Part shown: positions 53,930 through 63,674 of the stretch, one piece after another
Layout: each line of letters opens with the position of its first letter
Numbering within the stretch: position 1 is the first letter of the stretch
Origin: Pollenia angustigena
Lineage: Eukaryota > Arthropoda > Insecta > Diptera > Polleniidae
Direction: 5' to 3'
Length of the DNA stretch: 64,000 nt
Assembly: GCA_930367215.1 (NCBI GenBank)
Contig: OV884060.1
Span: forward strand, 99,658,151-99,722,150
Notes under the pieces: generated by a model
The model's database searches: none
Seen by the model: only the letters and a program-made list of their open reading frames with translations
What the model was told of the DNA's origin: nothing
Made by a program: the position numbers and the translations under genes

Positions 53930-54611
53930 CAGTGCAGCCACACGATCAAGATTTTCTTGATAGTCTTTAACATATACTGGTTGTCAAAATATGCAAAAGT
54001 TGACAGCTGTGACGTAGGCTGCACGCAAGTTGAAAGCAATTTACTTTTTCAAGATGTCGTCGCCAATAAAACAACTCAAAATGTTTTGCTATTTTCCACT
54101 TTTGATTTTTCTGCACTGTAGGCTGTTCGAAGGGACTTTATTTTTTCTTTACTTCTTCCACTGGCATTTTTGTTTCAGAAGCTATAGACTCGTAGGCTTT
54201 TATTTTCAAACCATTTCGCCCATATGATGAAAGATTCATAAAATTTCATGGCTTCTGTACAGCTCTATGAATCGCAGAACATCATTTTGCTTATTAATTT
54301 TATAAATAAATTTTATTAATAAACATATTTCACTATTTTTTTTAGGTTTTTAGTTAAAATTTTAAAATTCCCGCAACAATTTGTAAAAAAAAGAACTTCA
54401 GCTTTTGCCGGCAAAATATTTGTGAAAAAAAACAAAAACAACTTCAAAAGATTTGTAATAAGATGTTTTCTTGAACGAAAATTGATACACTCACTGGCAA
54501 GAGAATTTTAGAGGCAAGTTCGTATCAATTTTTAAAAGTATGAGTGTATTGGTAAAAAAGTGTGAGTGTATTAAAACTTGATAGCCAAAACTTGATCGTG
54601 TAACCCTCAAG
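53930..54611. mobile_element. TTA-flanked MITE, family V
   Basis: TTA at 53927-53929 and 54612-54614. Tips CAGTGCAGCCACACGATC and CTTGAGGGTTACACGATC; the left one is followed by the palindrome ATCAAGATTTTCTTGAT. 682 bp, non-coding. Confidence 0.82.
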
Positions 54612-54749
54612 TTAAGAAAAACAAAATAAAAACAACAACAACTTACAAAAGATGTTGTCAATCAGCGATGCCAACTTAGTGCTTTTGTCACTATTTAGGT
54701 GCTTTTTTATGCCTCAAACGCCAAAATTTTATCCTTAGTTCCAAACTAA

Positions 54750-55419
54750 CCCTGCCTTTACACATGCAAGTTATTACTTGCAAGTAGTATATACGTATTA
54801 TCAACGAAAAAGCCGAAAGTTTTGCAAGTAGCTTGAGTGTTTACACAGTCAGTTGTAAGTTCATTTTTCAAATGTTCTCGAAGCGAAAACATCCTATAAA
54901 AAAACTTTGTTTTTCGGTTTAACAACATTACCATGCTTAAAATATTAACAAGTTATAACAAAATAAATTTAATAATTCCTTCTTTATTTAATTTTCGGTC
55001 CATCTTGATGAAAAAATTATGTTTATTTATAAAATTTATAAAATATCTGACTCCAGTATTGCCGTAGTGGCCATTTCATAATATTACTGAGAAAATATTT
55101 TGATTAACAATTTTTTTTCAAAATGCTTAAAATTTATGATAAAATTACCATTGAGATGGATTGTTGTATAGTTGTTCTCTTTTTTACGTGGTATTTTTTA
55201 TAAATACACAGAAAATCCGCTAGTAAATTTATACAAAAGTCATCAGTGGTAACACATTTTCTTCATTTGTCATTTTACTTGCAGCAAGTGTCAAAAATTT
55301 ACTTGCAAGCAAATTCTCTTGCAAGTTGGGCTGCAAGTACGAAAAATGTGATGGTGTTAGTAAAAATGTGCGAGTGTATTGAGTTTTTCGAACTTGCACT
55401 TGCAAGTGTAAACCCTAGG
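54750..55419. mobile_element. TAA-flanked MITE, family VI
   Basis: TAA at 54747-54749 and 55420-55422. Tips CCCTGCCTTTACACATGC and CCTAGGGTTTACACTTGC; palindrome GCAAGTTATTACTTGC inside the left tip. GCAAGT words recur in the interior near the right end. 670 bp, non-coding. Confidence 0.85.
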
Positions 55420-55435
55420 TAAGAAAAAGCACTAA

Positions 55436-55700
55436 GTGCTGGTTCACACAGGTCAAGTTTACTTGAACAGTTTTATTTAAATTTTCTTTTGAACTTGCGT
55501 TCACGTTCATGCACAAAATTAATTTTTGTTTTCTTTTCCTTCAACTTTGTAGCTTTTTATTATATTACGGATGAAAAAAGAAAAGAAAAATACAAAACTG
55601 ACTGGTACGGTCAAGTATGTACCCCTTTCCATTCTCTTTACCCCTCTCTCCTAAAAGCTCGAGACTTGAAGAGTCAAACTTGACCTGTGTGAACCAGCAC
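55436..55700. mobile_element. TAA-flanked MITE, family II, copy a
   Basis: TAA at 55433-55435 and 55701-55703. Tips GTGCTGGTTCACACAGG on both sides; palindrome TCAAGTTTACTTGA. Exactly 265 bp, the same length as the copy at 57015-57279 with few differences, so recent. Frames read through it are not genes. Confidence 0.9.
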
Positions 55701-55819
55701 TAACTTCTTATATTAGGAATATTAGGAATTGTGAATGGAAAAATAAACAAAGAACATATCTTTTTTAGATAGAAGTCAACGATTTAATTGTCCAATTTTG
55801 TGTTTTGAATTTTAAGTTT

Positions 55820-56058
55820 TCCATACTCTAACGTTGGGCGTTGAAAGAACATTTAGTTCGATGAACTACAGTACATCCAAAAACGGAAACCGATTATCCT
55901 TAAATCTGTTAATTCAATTCTTCACGTTATATGTGGACTTCGTCGGCATAATTTATGCTGTAATGAATACAGTCAACCATCTAATGTCTGTAAAGATCTT
56001 TCTTCCGATGAAACACAGAAAAAATCAAAATAAATATTACTTTAAAACTGTTTTATGA
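55820..56058 (+). pseudogene. Fragment of a hAT transposase dimerisation domain
   Basis: VERTFSSMNYSTSKNGNRL followed by SLNLLIQFF matches the pattern of the C-terminal hAT dimerisation region (ERxFSxMxxIKTxxRNRLS). Only about 40 codons are convincing; the rest of the frame to 56058 is ordinary AT-rich sequence. Confidence 0.5.
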
Positions 56059-56454
56059 CCGAAATCAAACTCAGCTGATGATGATTTGTATGATATTATT
56101 TGTTTGAAGATAATAATACATTATATTAGTATCTTCAATGTATACATTTAAAAATGTTTATATACAAATGTTAATATATTTATTATTTAATTTTAAATGA
56201 AAATGGTCCCACATCAATACCGTCGCCTTTTTTTTCAATATTGTAATCTAGGCTTAAGGAGTAGTTTTAAAACTACTCCATGGTATATACGTCGTTAAGT
56301 TGTTTAAAAACGAAAGCACGTCGTTATAAACCGAAGACATGTGGTCTCACTAGAAACGCCATTTAACAATGACATGGTCCATGCTTGCATTACATCGGAC
56401 CAGTCCATGGAGTAGTCCATTTGATCAAAATGGATCAGGTGGTCCAATTTTATT

Positions 56455-56542
56455 TAGGGGAAAAGAAATGGCATTCTCTTTTCCCTTCTCTCCTAAAAAC
56501 TCATGACTTGACGAGACAAACTTGACGTGTGTGAACCGGCAC
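56455..56542. mobile_element. Family II MITE, right-end fragment
   Basis: TCTCTCCTAAAAACTCATGA then AACTTGACGTGTGTGAACCG with the tip GGCAC next to TTA (56543-56545). Matches the right 90 bp of the 265-bp copies; the left part is absent. Confidence 0.7.
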
Positions 56543-56556
56543 TTAAGGCCAGTTTA

Positions 56557-56707
56557 TGCTGGGTACACACAGTGCAACCTACATGCAATCTGTTTCAATG
56601 CAACCTCAAAATATCAAAGCGTTTAGATGTTGATGCAATCTGAAATGAATGAAAATGAATTAAATTCACTAGATTGCGTAAACGTGTTGCATAGTGTGTA
56701 CCCAGCA
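56557..56707. mobile_element. Family III MITE, copy b (151 bp)
   Basis: TTA at 56554-56556 and 56708-56710. Tip TGCTGGGTACACAC on both sides; TGCAACCTACATGCA inside. Inserted in the terminal head of a family I MITE. Confidence 0.88.
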
Positions 56708-57014
56708 TTACACGTTAATACAATGTATTACGACTTTGTAGAATCAAATTCTCTCCGTGTTTAAAAGAAAAAAAATAAAAATCTGTTGTAAGTATAATTC
56801 ATGGTTACACGGATCGTATAAGTAAAATTAAAAATAATAACAACGAAACAGATGGTTGCAGTATTAAATTTTTACAAAAACAACATAAAAATTTCCTGAC
56901 TTGTTTTTGTAATTGTATAAAAATGCTACCACCTTCAATATACTCCGTTAAAATACACCTCTGGTGTGATAAAAATACATAAGTTTCTAAAATGGTTTAG
57001 AAAAAAACCATTTA

Positions 57015-57279
57015 GTTCTGGTTCACACAGGTCAAGTTTACTTGAACAGTTTTATTTAAATTTTCTTTTGAACTTGCGTTCACGTTCATGCACAAAATTA
57101 ATTTTTGTTTTCTTTTCCTTATACTTTGTAGCTTTTTATTATAATACGGATGAAAAAAGAAAAGAAAAATACAAAACTGACTGGTACGGTCAAGTATGTA
57201 CCCCTTTCCATTCTCTTTACCCCTCTCTCCTAAAAGCTCAAGACTTGAAGAGTCAAACTTGACCTGTGTGAACCAGCAC
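57015..57279. mobile_element. Family II MITE, copy b (265 bp)
   Basis: TTA at 57012-57014 and 57280-57282. Tips GTTCTGGTTCACAC and GTGCTGGTTCACAC. Confidence 0.9.
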
Positions 57280-57282
57280 TTA

Positions 57283-57752
57283 TAGTGGAAGGCCAATGTA
57301 CGCGGCATGCGGCTGCGGGCGATAATAGCATTGCCATTGTAAAAATGTTAGCATTGTTGACAAAAATCTTCATACAAAAAAAAGAAGACATCACAAAAAT
57401 TAAGACTTGGTATTACTTGGAAAATATGCCGCGCGGCAAAGTTGAATTTTTTCAACTTTTGTTTTAAGCCGCATGAAGTAGACGTTGCCATACACACACA
57501 TAATCATTTAACAAAAGAAATTTAAAAAACATTACAATTGAAGTGGAAAAAAAATCCAATTTGATAAGTAAATTCTTATTATGTTCAAATAAATCGTTTT
57601 TTTTATAGATTGAACAATTTTTTACAGCTTATTCAACATTTGCCGCTTTAAAACGTACCGCTTTCATTTGCCTTACAAAAAAATTTTAAGCGAAAATCTA
57701 AACAGCTGATCGCCGCCCGCAGCCGCATGCCGCGTACATTGGCCTTCCACTA
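57283..57752. mobile_element. TTA-flanked MITE, family X (GC-rich tips)
   Basis: TTA at 57280-57282 and 57753-57755. Tips TAGTGGAAGGCCAATGTACG on both sides, followed by GCGGCATGCGGCTGCGGGCG, unusually GC-rich here. It lacks the ACAC head. A 60-codon frame inside (57285-57467) is not supported. Confidence 0.85.
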
Positions 57753-57882
57753 TTACCGACCGCTTGTCAGATTTTGTATTCGTATTCTCTCTTACTCAAT
57801 GCATTTTGCTTTTACATGATATGATTTCTCTCATTATAAATTATGTCGTAATACAATGTATTACCGTGTAAACTGGCCTTTA

Positions 57883-58352
57883 AGGCCAGTTTACACGGTA
57901 ATACAATGTATTACGACTTTGTAGAATCAAAATATTACGAAATTCTCTCCGTGTTTAAAAGAAAAAAATAAAAATCTTTTGTAAGTATAATTCATGTTTA
58001 CACGGATGGTATAAGTAAAATCAAAAAAAAATAACAAAAAAGCAGATGGTTGCAGTTTTAAATATTTACAAAAACAACATGAAAATTTCCTGAGTTGATT
58101 TTAGTTGTTTTTGTAATTGTAAAAAAATGCTATCACCTTTAATGTACTGCTTTAAAATACACCTCTGGTGTGATGTGAATACATAAGTTTCTAAAATGGT
58201 TTAGAAAAAAACCATTTACCGACCGCTTGTCAGATTTTGTATCCGTATTCTCTCTTACTCAATACATTTTGCTTTTACATGATAAGATTTTTCTCATTCT
58301 ACATAATCTTTCGACATGTCGTAATACATTATATTACCGTGTAAACTGGCCT
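57883..58352. mobile_element. Family I MITE, copy c, uninterrupted (470 bp)
   Basis: TTA at 57880-57882 and 58353-58355. Tip AGGCCAGTTTACAC, then the palindrome GTAATACAATGTATTAC, on both sides. It abuts copy b and shares one TTA with it. Confidence 0.92.
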
Positions 58353-58355
58353 TTA

Positions 58356-58424
58356 GTAGTGTTTTTGGCAACTAATATGTATTTTCTGACTGTTTTGCCA
58401 GTACTGTCAAATGTAAACGCTGTG
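58356..58424. mobile_element. Family XV MITE, right-end fragment
   Basis: GCAACTAATATGTATTTTCT, then TTGCCAGTACTGTCAA and the tip ATGTAAACGCTGTG next to TTA (58425-58427). Confidence 0.65.
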
Positions 58425-58769
58425 TTATGGGTTAAATACACATGCAAGTAATTGACACTTTTTTTTGAGACATGCTGGACACCACGCTGAATCCAGTGGT
58501 GCTAACCGTTTTTTTGGATTAGCTCTGGTTTTCGAGATATGTTTACGGTTATTTCGAAAAAGCAAAAAAAGCATATGTTCTCGTAACTCAAAAACGATTA
58601 AGCTTATTGAAAAAACTAAAAAAATCGAAAATTTCCTTGAAGAGAAAAAAACTTTTTTCTAATATGCGCAGTCGTTTTAGAAACATAATTTTTTTTTTCT
58701 TTGAAAAAAAATTATTTTTTAGATTCCAATCTTATTTATTAAGCTTGAGGTTTTTCTTTTTTATATAAA

Positions 58770-59215
58770 AAATTAGATAACATTTATTTTATTAAAATTC
58801 CAATATTTCGATACAGCAATGTATATCATCGTCAGGGAAATAATTATACAATAAAAATAACGTTCACAAAAAATAATGAAAAAATAATAACAATTGTCAC
58901 AATAGAAAAAATTATTTACAATTAGAAAAATTTTTATACAAATAATCTATTACATTCTAAAAAATTTTTTAATTTCCTGTATTGTTTTTATACACTAAAT
59001 ATCTATCTATAATTTTGTGCTTCATTTTCCGTGTCTGATTTAAAATTAGTTCTAAACAATTCTGGTACTTTAATGATTTGCAACATTTCTAGCATTAAAC
59101 GTCGTTTATAATTTTTTTCTGTGTTTTAAACTGATACATTCCCAAAGTCCGGAGAGTGATTTAAACTGGCACAGTGGGCTGTTAATGAATTTAATAAATA
59201 AAGGTTAAATAAAAT
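58770..59215 (-). mobile_element. Penelope-like element, 3' fragment with hammerhead-like motif
   Basis: Read on the minus strand from 59200, AHCASLNHSPDFGNVSV, a stop, then NTEKNYKRRLMLEMLQIIK matches the end of the GIY-YIG endonuclease domain of Penelope proteins (H...DF...E-NY-KRL-EM pattern). About 250 bp further, CCTGACGATG is followed by the hairpin ATACA-TTGC-TGTAT and then CGAAATATTGG (58801-58838), the layout of the hammerhead motif in Penelope 3' regions. Stops show that it is dead. Confidence 0.6.
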
Positions 59216-59279
59216 AAAATTTATACAAAATTATTTTTTATAAAAATATCGAATTTTTTGTTTTTTTTTTAAATTCATA

Positions 59280-59500
59280 AAATTCTGACGATAGAATGTG
59301 GTGATTCTTGAAACATGTAAATTCAGTCCCCAGATTCGAGCCCCAGCTCAGCCAAGAAAATTATCAATAAATTTTAATAAAATTTCATGTTGGAACAAAT
59401 TCCTTCCTTCAGTAAAAATAATTTAATGAAAATTAAATTTGATGAACTAAAAATATCAAAAATTAAAAATTAACAGTTCAACTAAAATCACAATAATTCA
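59280..59500 (+). mobile_element. tRNA-derived SINE, copy 2
   Basis: ATTCGAGCCCCAGC (about 59335) corresponds to box B. Then ATTATCAATAAATTTTAAT and AAAAATAATTTAATGAAAAT followed by TAAATTTGATGAACT match the SINE at 23575-23880. The 5' half is much more diverged. Confidence 0.55.
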
Positions 59501-59813
59501 TATAAAATTGGAAAACGCAACTAGGCATCTAATTTTTTGCAGACATACATATAAAAAACAAAACAAGCCATAAATGATTAAAATCTGCAACTTTTGATTT
59601 TATTCACAAAAGTCGAATTTTTTTATTAATTTAAGAATTTCATAAAACGCAATATTTGTAAGGGAGCACCCTAAGAAGTGTAGATAAGGGGCAAGTAAGT
59701 CTCGAAAAAATGTTAAGGACAAATTTAATCGAGGTCGGTCAGGCATCATATCTCATTTCATTTCTTGTAAATCTTTTAAACGGAAATGTTTTATCAGATT
59801 TTCTTTTAAGTAA

Positions 59814-59956
59814 GTCTGGGATCACACTATGAAAGTTTTCTTGCAGAAAGTCTGAGTTTATTGGTGAGAGGGGAAGAGAACATGCTTTTCATCTCTCCTC
59901 TCTCACCCATAAACTCAGACTTTCTGAAAGAAAACTTTCATAGTGTGAACCTAGAC
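59814..59956. mobile_element. TAA-flanked palindromic MITE, family VII (143 bp)
   Basis: TAA at 59811-59813 and 59957-59959. Tips GTCTGGGATCACACTATG and GTCTAGGTTCACACTATG. The two halves are inverted copies almost to the centre (CAGAAAGTCTGAGTTTAT), so the whole unit folds on itself. Non-coding. Confidence 0.88.
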
Positions 59957-59959
59957 TAA

Positions 59960-60247
59960 AATATCATTGAATGTTCCTCAACGCACATTAAGATTTAATC
60001 AACCACTATATGTTAAAACTTTTAGAACAAACTACGAGATGGCAGACCCGTTTAGGAAATTATGTTGTTGTTTTAATGAAATGTTTAATTTTGTAGATTT
60101 TTCTTTAAATGTTGATGTAATTAAACGTAATATTATTTTAAGTTTAAACATGTTACTGCAGTTATATTGAGAAAAATTTTTAAATTTAATATTTGTCTGT
60201 AAGGATTGTATCCATAGACTTAATTTAATAAATAAATAAATAAATAA
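59960..60247 (+). mobile_element. 5'-truncated LINE, 3' end
   Basis: The frame 59967-60170 reads VPQRTLRFNQPLYV, RTNYEMADPFRKL, CCFNEMFNFVDFSL, typical of the extreme C-terminus of Jockey/CR1-like ORF2. Then come about 60 bp of 3' UTR and (TAAA)n at 60224-60247. Confidence 0.65.
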
Positions 60248-60511
60248 GGACGACTCCTGGGCATTTATGGGACTTTTTCTTCAATATATTTCTAGTCTGA
60301 GATGAAAAATTAAGTGGGGTTGGACTTACATTTGACCCATCTAGGGGCTTCCTAGGCGCTTCAGGGGCCGAATTTAAGAATTTCATTCAACGGCCATATT
60401 TGTATGGTTTAAATTCTTAAATTTAGCCGGTACAGCGCTTAGGATGCTCCTAGATGGATCAAATGTATAACTAACCCCACTTTATTTTTCATCTCAATCA
60501 TTGATTTCTAA

Positions 60512-61909
60512 CCCCGGGTCTCCACGTAGCAATATTTATTGCGGCAAACGTCAAATTTGATTGCTCCATTAAATTTGCGACGTATAGACTGCAAATTGCC
60601 ATGAGTTGCAATCCATTGTGCAATGATTGCTCTTCTTATTGCTTAGCAATCTGCTGTCAAATCAGTTGTAATTTATCTGAAATTTCATTTCTCTGTACGG
60701 TTGTTTATTTATAAGTGTGTTTATTTATTAAAAAACAATCAACTGATTGTTTTCTTAAGAAAAAGCCGCCAAGTGAAAAAATACTTCAACAAAATACAGA
60801 AAAAGTTTTTATATGGGCATTTCCCCAGAATGGTCTACCAGGATGAAAAAATAAAATATTTATTATCATCGTCTTTTATTGTTTATTATTAGAAAAAAAA
60901 GTCTATGCTCTTATAAAAGAATGGTTTCCTAGCATATCTGAGCTGTTTTACTTGAGAAAATTGGGCTGAAAACTTGAAAATTTTATAATTTCCTGTATAT
61001 TCTACTTCTAAAGACATTTTTATATACTTATTTTACATGCAAAAAATATGTTATGTTTACACTTTTTCTTCATAATCTCTCCATTACAATCTATTGTAAA
61101 AGGAGTATTAAGTTTTTTTGTTAAGGAAATTTTAAGACATTTATTCATATAATAAAAAAAAACATATGGAAAAATCGTACGTTCGCGATCCGTACGTTCG
61201 CGACCGGTACATAAGCCAATTAAATAAAAACCAAGAGAGATATTTTATGTTGTAAAAACTGGATGGAGACCTACATTAATACACTTTTAAAATAAATTAA
61301 TCACTTTTGAAAATTTCGTTTCATTACGCAGATTTTTACATTTCACTACTGTCAGCCGAAGTTGACTTCTATTTTGCGTACGTTCGTGACCACACGCTTA
61401 TAACTCTTATTATGAAAAGTTAAACTCGATGAAATCCATCTTTTGTACTAAACATAGAGCTACCCAAATGCTATCGAATCGAGAAAAAATGATAGGAAAA
61501 GTTTTGTTTTCTATATTATTTGTACATCAAAAGCGTACGAACGTACGTTCGTGCCGCAGGAAATGCCCATATATTATATTTGTAAATACACGTCAATATC
61601 AACAAAAGCAAACGCAAATAAACAAAAAAGTAATACAAAACACAGCTACGACAATTACAATTAATTATTATATTAATATAATTTATTAATTAAAAAAAAA
61701 ATTAACAACCACTTCAAAACACAACATAAAACATTCGTTATAAATACAGCCACAAAACTTTATACAACTACTCGCGGTGAAAATTGCAAAGTTATGGCAA
61801 AGCAATTTTAAGTGTTCTCCAGCAATATAATTAGCAATTATTGCTCCATTGTTCTGCCGACGTTATTGCTTGTACTTAGCAATAAAAATTGCTACGTGGA
61901 GACCCAGGG
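60512..61909. mobile_element. TAA-flanked element, family VIII (1.4 kb)
   Basis: TAA at 60509-60511 and 61910-61912. Tips CCCCGGGTCTCCACGTAGC and CCCTGGGTCTCCACGTAGC, followed by GCAATATTTATTGC and GCAATTTTTATTGC palindromes. A second inverted-repeat unit lies inside (60811-61572). No transposase frame was found. Confidence 0.88.
60811..61572. mobile_element. Inverted-repeat unit nested in family VIII, with CGTACGTTCG motifs
   Basis: ATATGGGCATTTCC at 60811 and its inverse at 61559-61572 bound the unit; the flanking duplication is ambiguous (TAT or AT). CGTACGTTCG followed by C/T-G occurs at about 61177, 61193, 61377 and 61540, plus the inverse CGTACGAACG. The 86-codon frame at 61429-61689 crosses its boundary and is not supported. 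Confidence 0.5.
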
Positions 61910-62205
61910 TAACATACATACCTACCCGCTATCTCCATTCATTAAGGGGGCTCCGATACAAAATAGGCAATACATATAAGAAATATATTGAAGAAAAAGC
62001 CACATAAATGCCAAGGAATAAAATCAAAAGTTGGTAGCAGATTTTAATCATTTATGGCTTGTTTTGTTTGCAGCTTTGTTTTTAATCTGTCTGCAAAAAG
62101 TTATAAGCATAGCTGCATTTTCCAATTTTTGATGAATTTTAAAAAAACTAAAATTTTAAAATGTGGCTAAAAATTATTTATTTTTTTTGCAAAAACTTTA
62201 TTAAG

Positions 62206-62540
62206 TTTGTTTGACGTTATAGGTTTGTGAAAAAAAGACGCGGTAAAATAGATTAACGAGTTATGTACGTAGTATACAAATTAAAAATTTAAAAGATTTT
62301 GTTATTCGTGATTAATTCCCAATTTTTATTCTTGATAAAAACACTGAAATTTACAAAAATTTAACAAAATCTTTTGAATTAAAATTTTGTATTCCCAAAA
62401 ATTACTTTGATAATTTTTGTAATATTAAAGAAAATTAATTTTTGGTATTTTTTATGGCGATTGCCATATTTTTCTGAGAAAAATTTGTTACAGTATATAC
62501 ATGTAACATTTTCTTATGTTACCTATAATTACTCGAAGTG
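62206..62540. other. AT-rich stretch with a fragment of the dispersed repeat
   Basis: TTCGTGATTAATTCCCAATTTTTATTCTTG (in part, 62308-62340) matches the repeat at 52535-52570. It is followed by an inverted copy of the same flank (AAAATTTTGTATTCCCAAAA at about 62383). No gene. Confidence 0.5.
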
Positions 62541-62546
62541 TTACAT

Positions 62547-62683
62547 AGCGTCTTCACCTGACAATTTTTTGTCTTACCAAACGTCAAAGTCTATATAAAA
62601 AAAACTCGAAAATTTTTGTCAGCGTTTTTTTAATATGAAGTTTGACGTTTGGTATGACAAAAAATTGTCAGGTTAAGACGCTA
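62547..62683. mobile_element. Palindromic MITE with 8-bp duplication TGTTACAT
   Basis: TGTTACAT at 62539-62546 and 62684-62691. Arms AGCGTCTTCACCTGACAAT and the inverse AGCGTCTTAACCTGACAAT extend to TTTGACGTTTGGTA near the centre (about 62615). 137 bp. Confidence 0.8.
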
Positions 62684-62893
62684 TGTTACATGTTGTGCAA
62701 TTTCAATAGAACGCAATTAGTGCTTTTATTTGCAACTATTACACTTTCGTCATTAATGTACTTAATGAGCGATTTTTAAAGCTATTTAAAGGAGCATATA
62801 GACGACATGTTTTTGTCATCTGACATGTCAAATTTCCTACTGCAAAACACATACATGTCGTGTGTTACCTTTTTAACTTTGCTTCTGTAAAAG

Positions 62894-63137
62894 CACAGAG
62901 TATACAGAGGCGTCACGAGACAGAAAATATTGTGTTTTTCTGTCTTTTTCTTCGAAAGCTGCCCTTTTTGCGTTTTTTGTTTTGATTATGCAATTTGTGT
63001 AGATAGTAGCGGCCTGTTTTTACGCATTGTCACTTCACTAACAAAAAACGTTTTCTTTCTCTTTCTTCGAAAGCTGCCCTCGCAAATGATTTAGGCATTT
63101 TTCATACGTCACTTTTTTCATCTCTGTATACTTTGTG
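62894..63137. mobile_element. MITE with 8-bp duplication TGTAAAAG
   Basis: TGTAAAAG at 62886-62893 and 63138-63145. Tips CACAGAGTATACAGAGG and CACAAAGTATACAGAG. TTTCTTCGAAAGCTGCCCT occurs twice in direct orientation inside (about 62948 and 63062). Confidence 0.8.
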
Positions 63138-63532
63138 TGTAAAAGTCAGACGCAAACTCATCTGACAAAATTTGAATTAGAGCGTGCTCTATTTTCTTCT
63201 GACAAACCATCTGACATCAGAAATCTATGCCGAGAAGAAACTGGCAGCGGCGTCAACTATTGACGGAATCATTAGCCGGCTGAAGTTAATATTTTACAAT
63301 ACCAAGATATGTATGCTCATCTCACCATTGAATAGAGTTTATGTAAATATAAACATAAAAACCGTTTAATTATAAAATTCTAAATTGGTATCTTTAAAAT
63401 AAAAGAAAAAATGTTAAGATGGCTAAATTATTTTACGGCGCAAATAAATATTTTCGTGGCGGCAGCAAGCTATTTTGAAACCGAGAACTACTTTGGTTTC
63501 TGCAATAACAAAAAAAAAAAAAAAAGAGACAA

Positions 63533-63674
63533 TCACCCTTATTGTGTTTGGCGTATTTAAGATACGTCTACGACAGTTTGGTAATAGATTAAAGAAAAAA
63601 AGTTCACGTTCTCTTTAATCTATTACCAAACAGTGGTAGGCGTATTTAAAATACGCCAAACACAATAAGGGTGA
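63533..63674. repeat. Two-part palindrome inside family XIII
   Basis: TCACCCTTATTGTGTTTGGC and its inverse form the outer arms; GTTTGGTAATAGATTAAAG and its inverse form an inner hairpin. It probably is a small nested foldback MITE; the flanking duplication is not clear. Confidence 0.7.

Larger units (their letters stand above)
56546..57879. mobile_element. Family I MITE (TTA), copy b, carrying three other MITEs
   Basis: TTA at 56543-56545 and 57880-57882. Tips AGGCCAGTTTA(CAC) and AGGCCAGTTTACAC. The left head itself is split by a family III MITE at the TTA in GTTTAC. Two more MITEs (57015-57279, 57283-57752) sit side by side at the TTA of CATTTACCGACC. The copy at 57883-58352 shows the uninterrupted sequence. 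Confidence 0.85.
58470..62205. repeat. Palindromic repeat element, copy 2, with many insertions
   Basis: AATCCAGTGGTGCTAACCG (58492), TCTAATATGCGCAGTCG (58658), GACGACTCCTGGGCATTTAT (60248), AACCCCACTTTATTTTTCAT (60473), TTAAGGGGGCTCC (61942) and CATAGCTGCATTTTCC (62107) recur from the copy at 20395-21226. Insertions include a Penelope fragment, a SINE, a LINE end and several MITEs. The right inner tip is not recognisable. Confidence 0.6.

Noticed and set aside
57012..57308. 98-codon frames on both strands
   Set aside because: Both lie across a family II MITE and its flanks; the same frame recurs at the other copy (55489-55683), as expected of a repeat.
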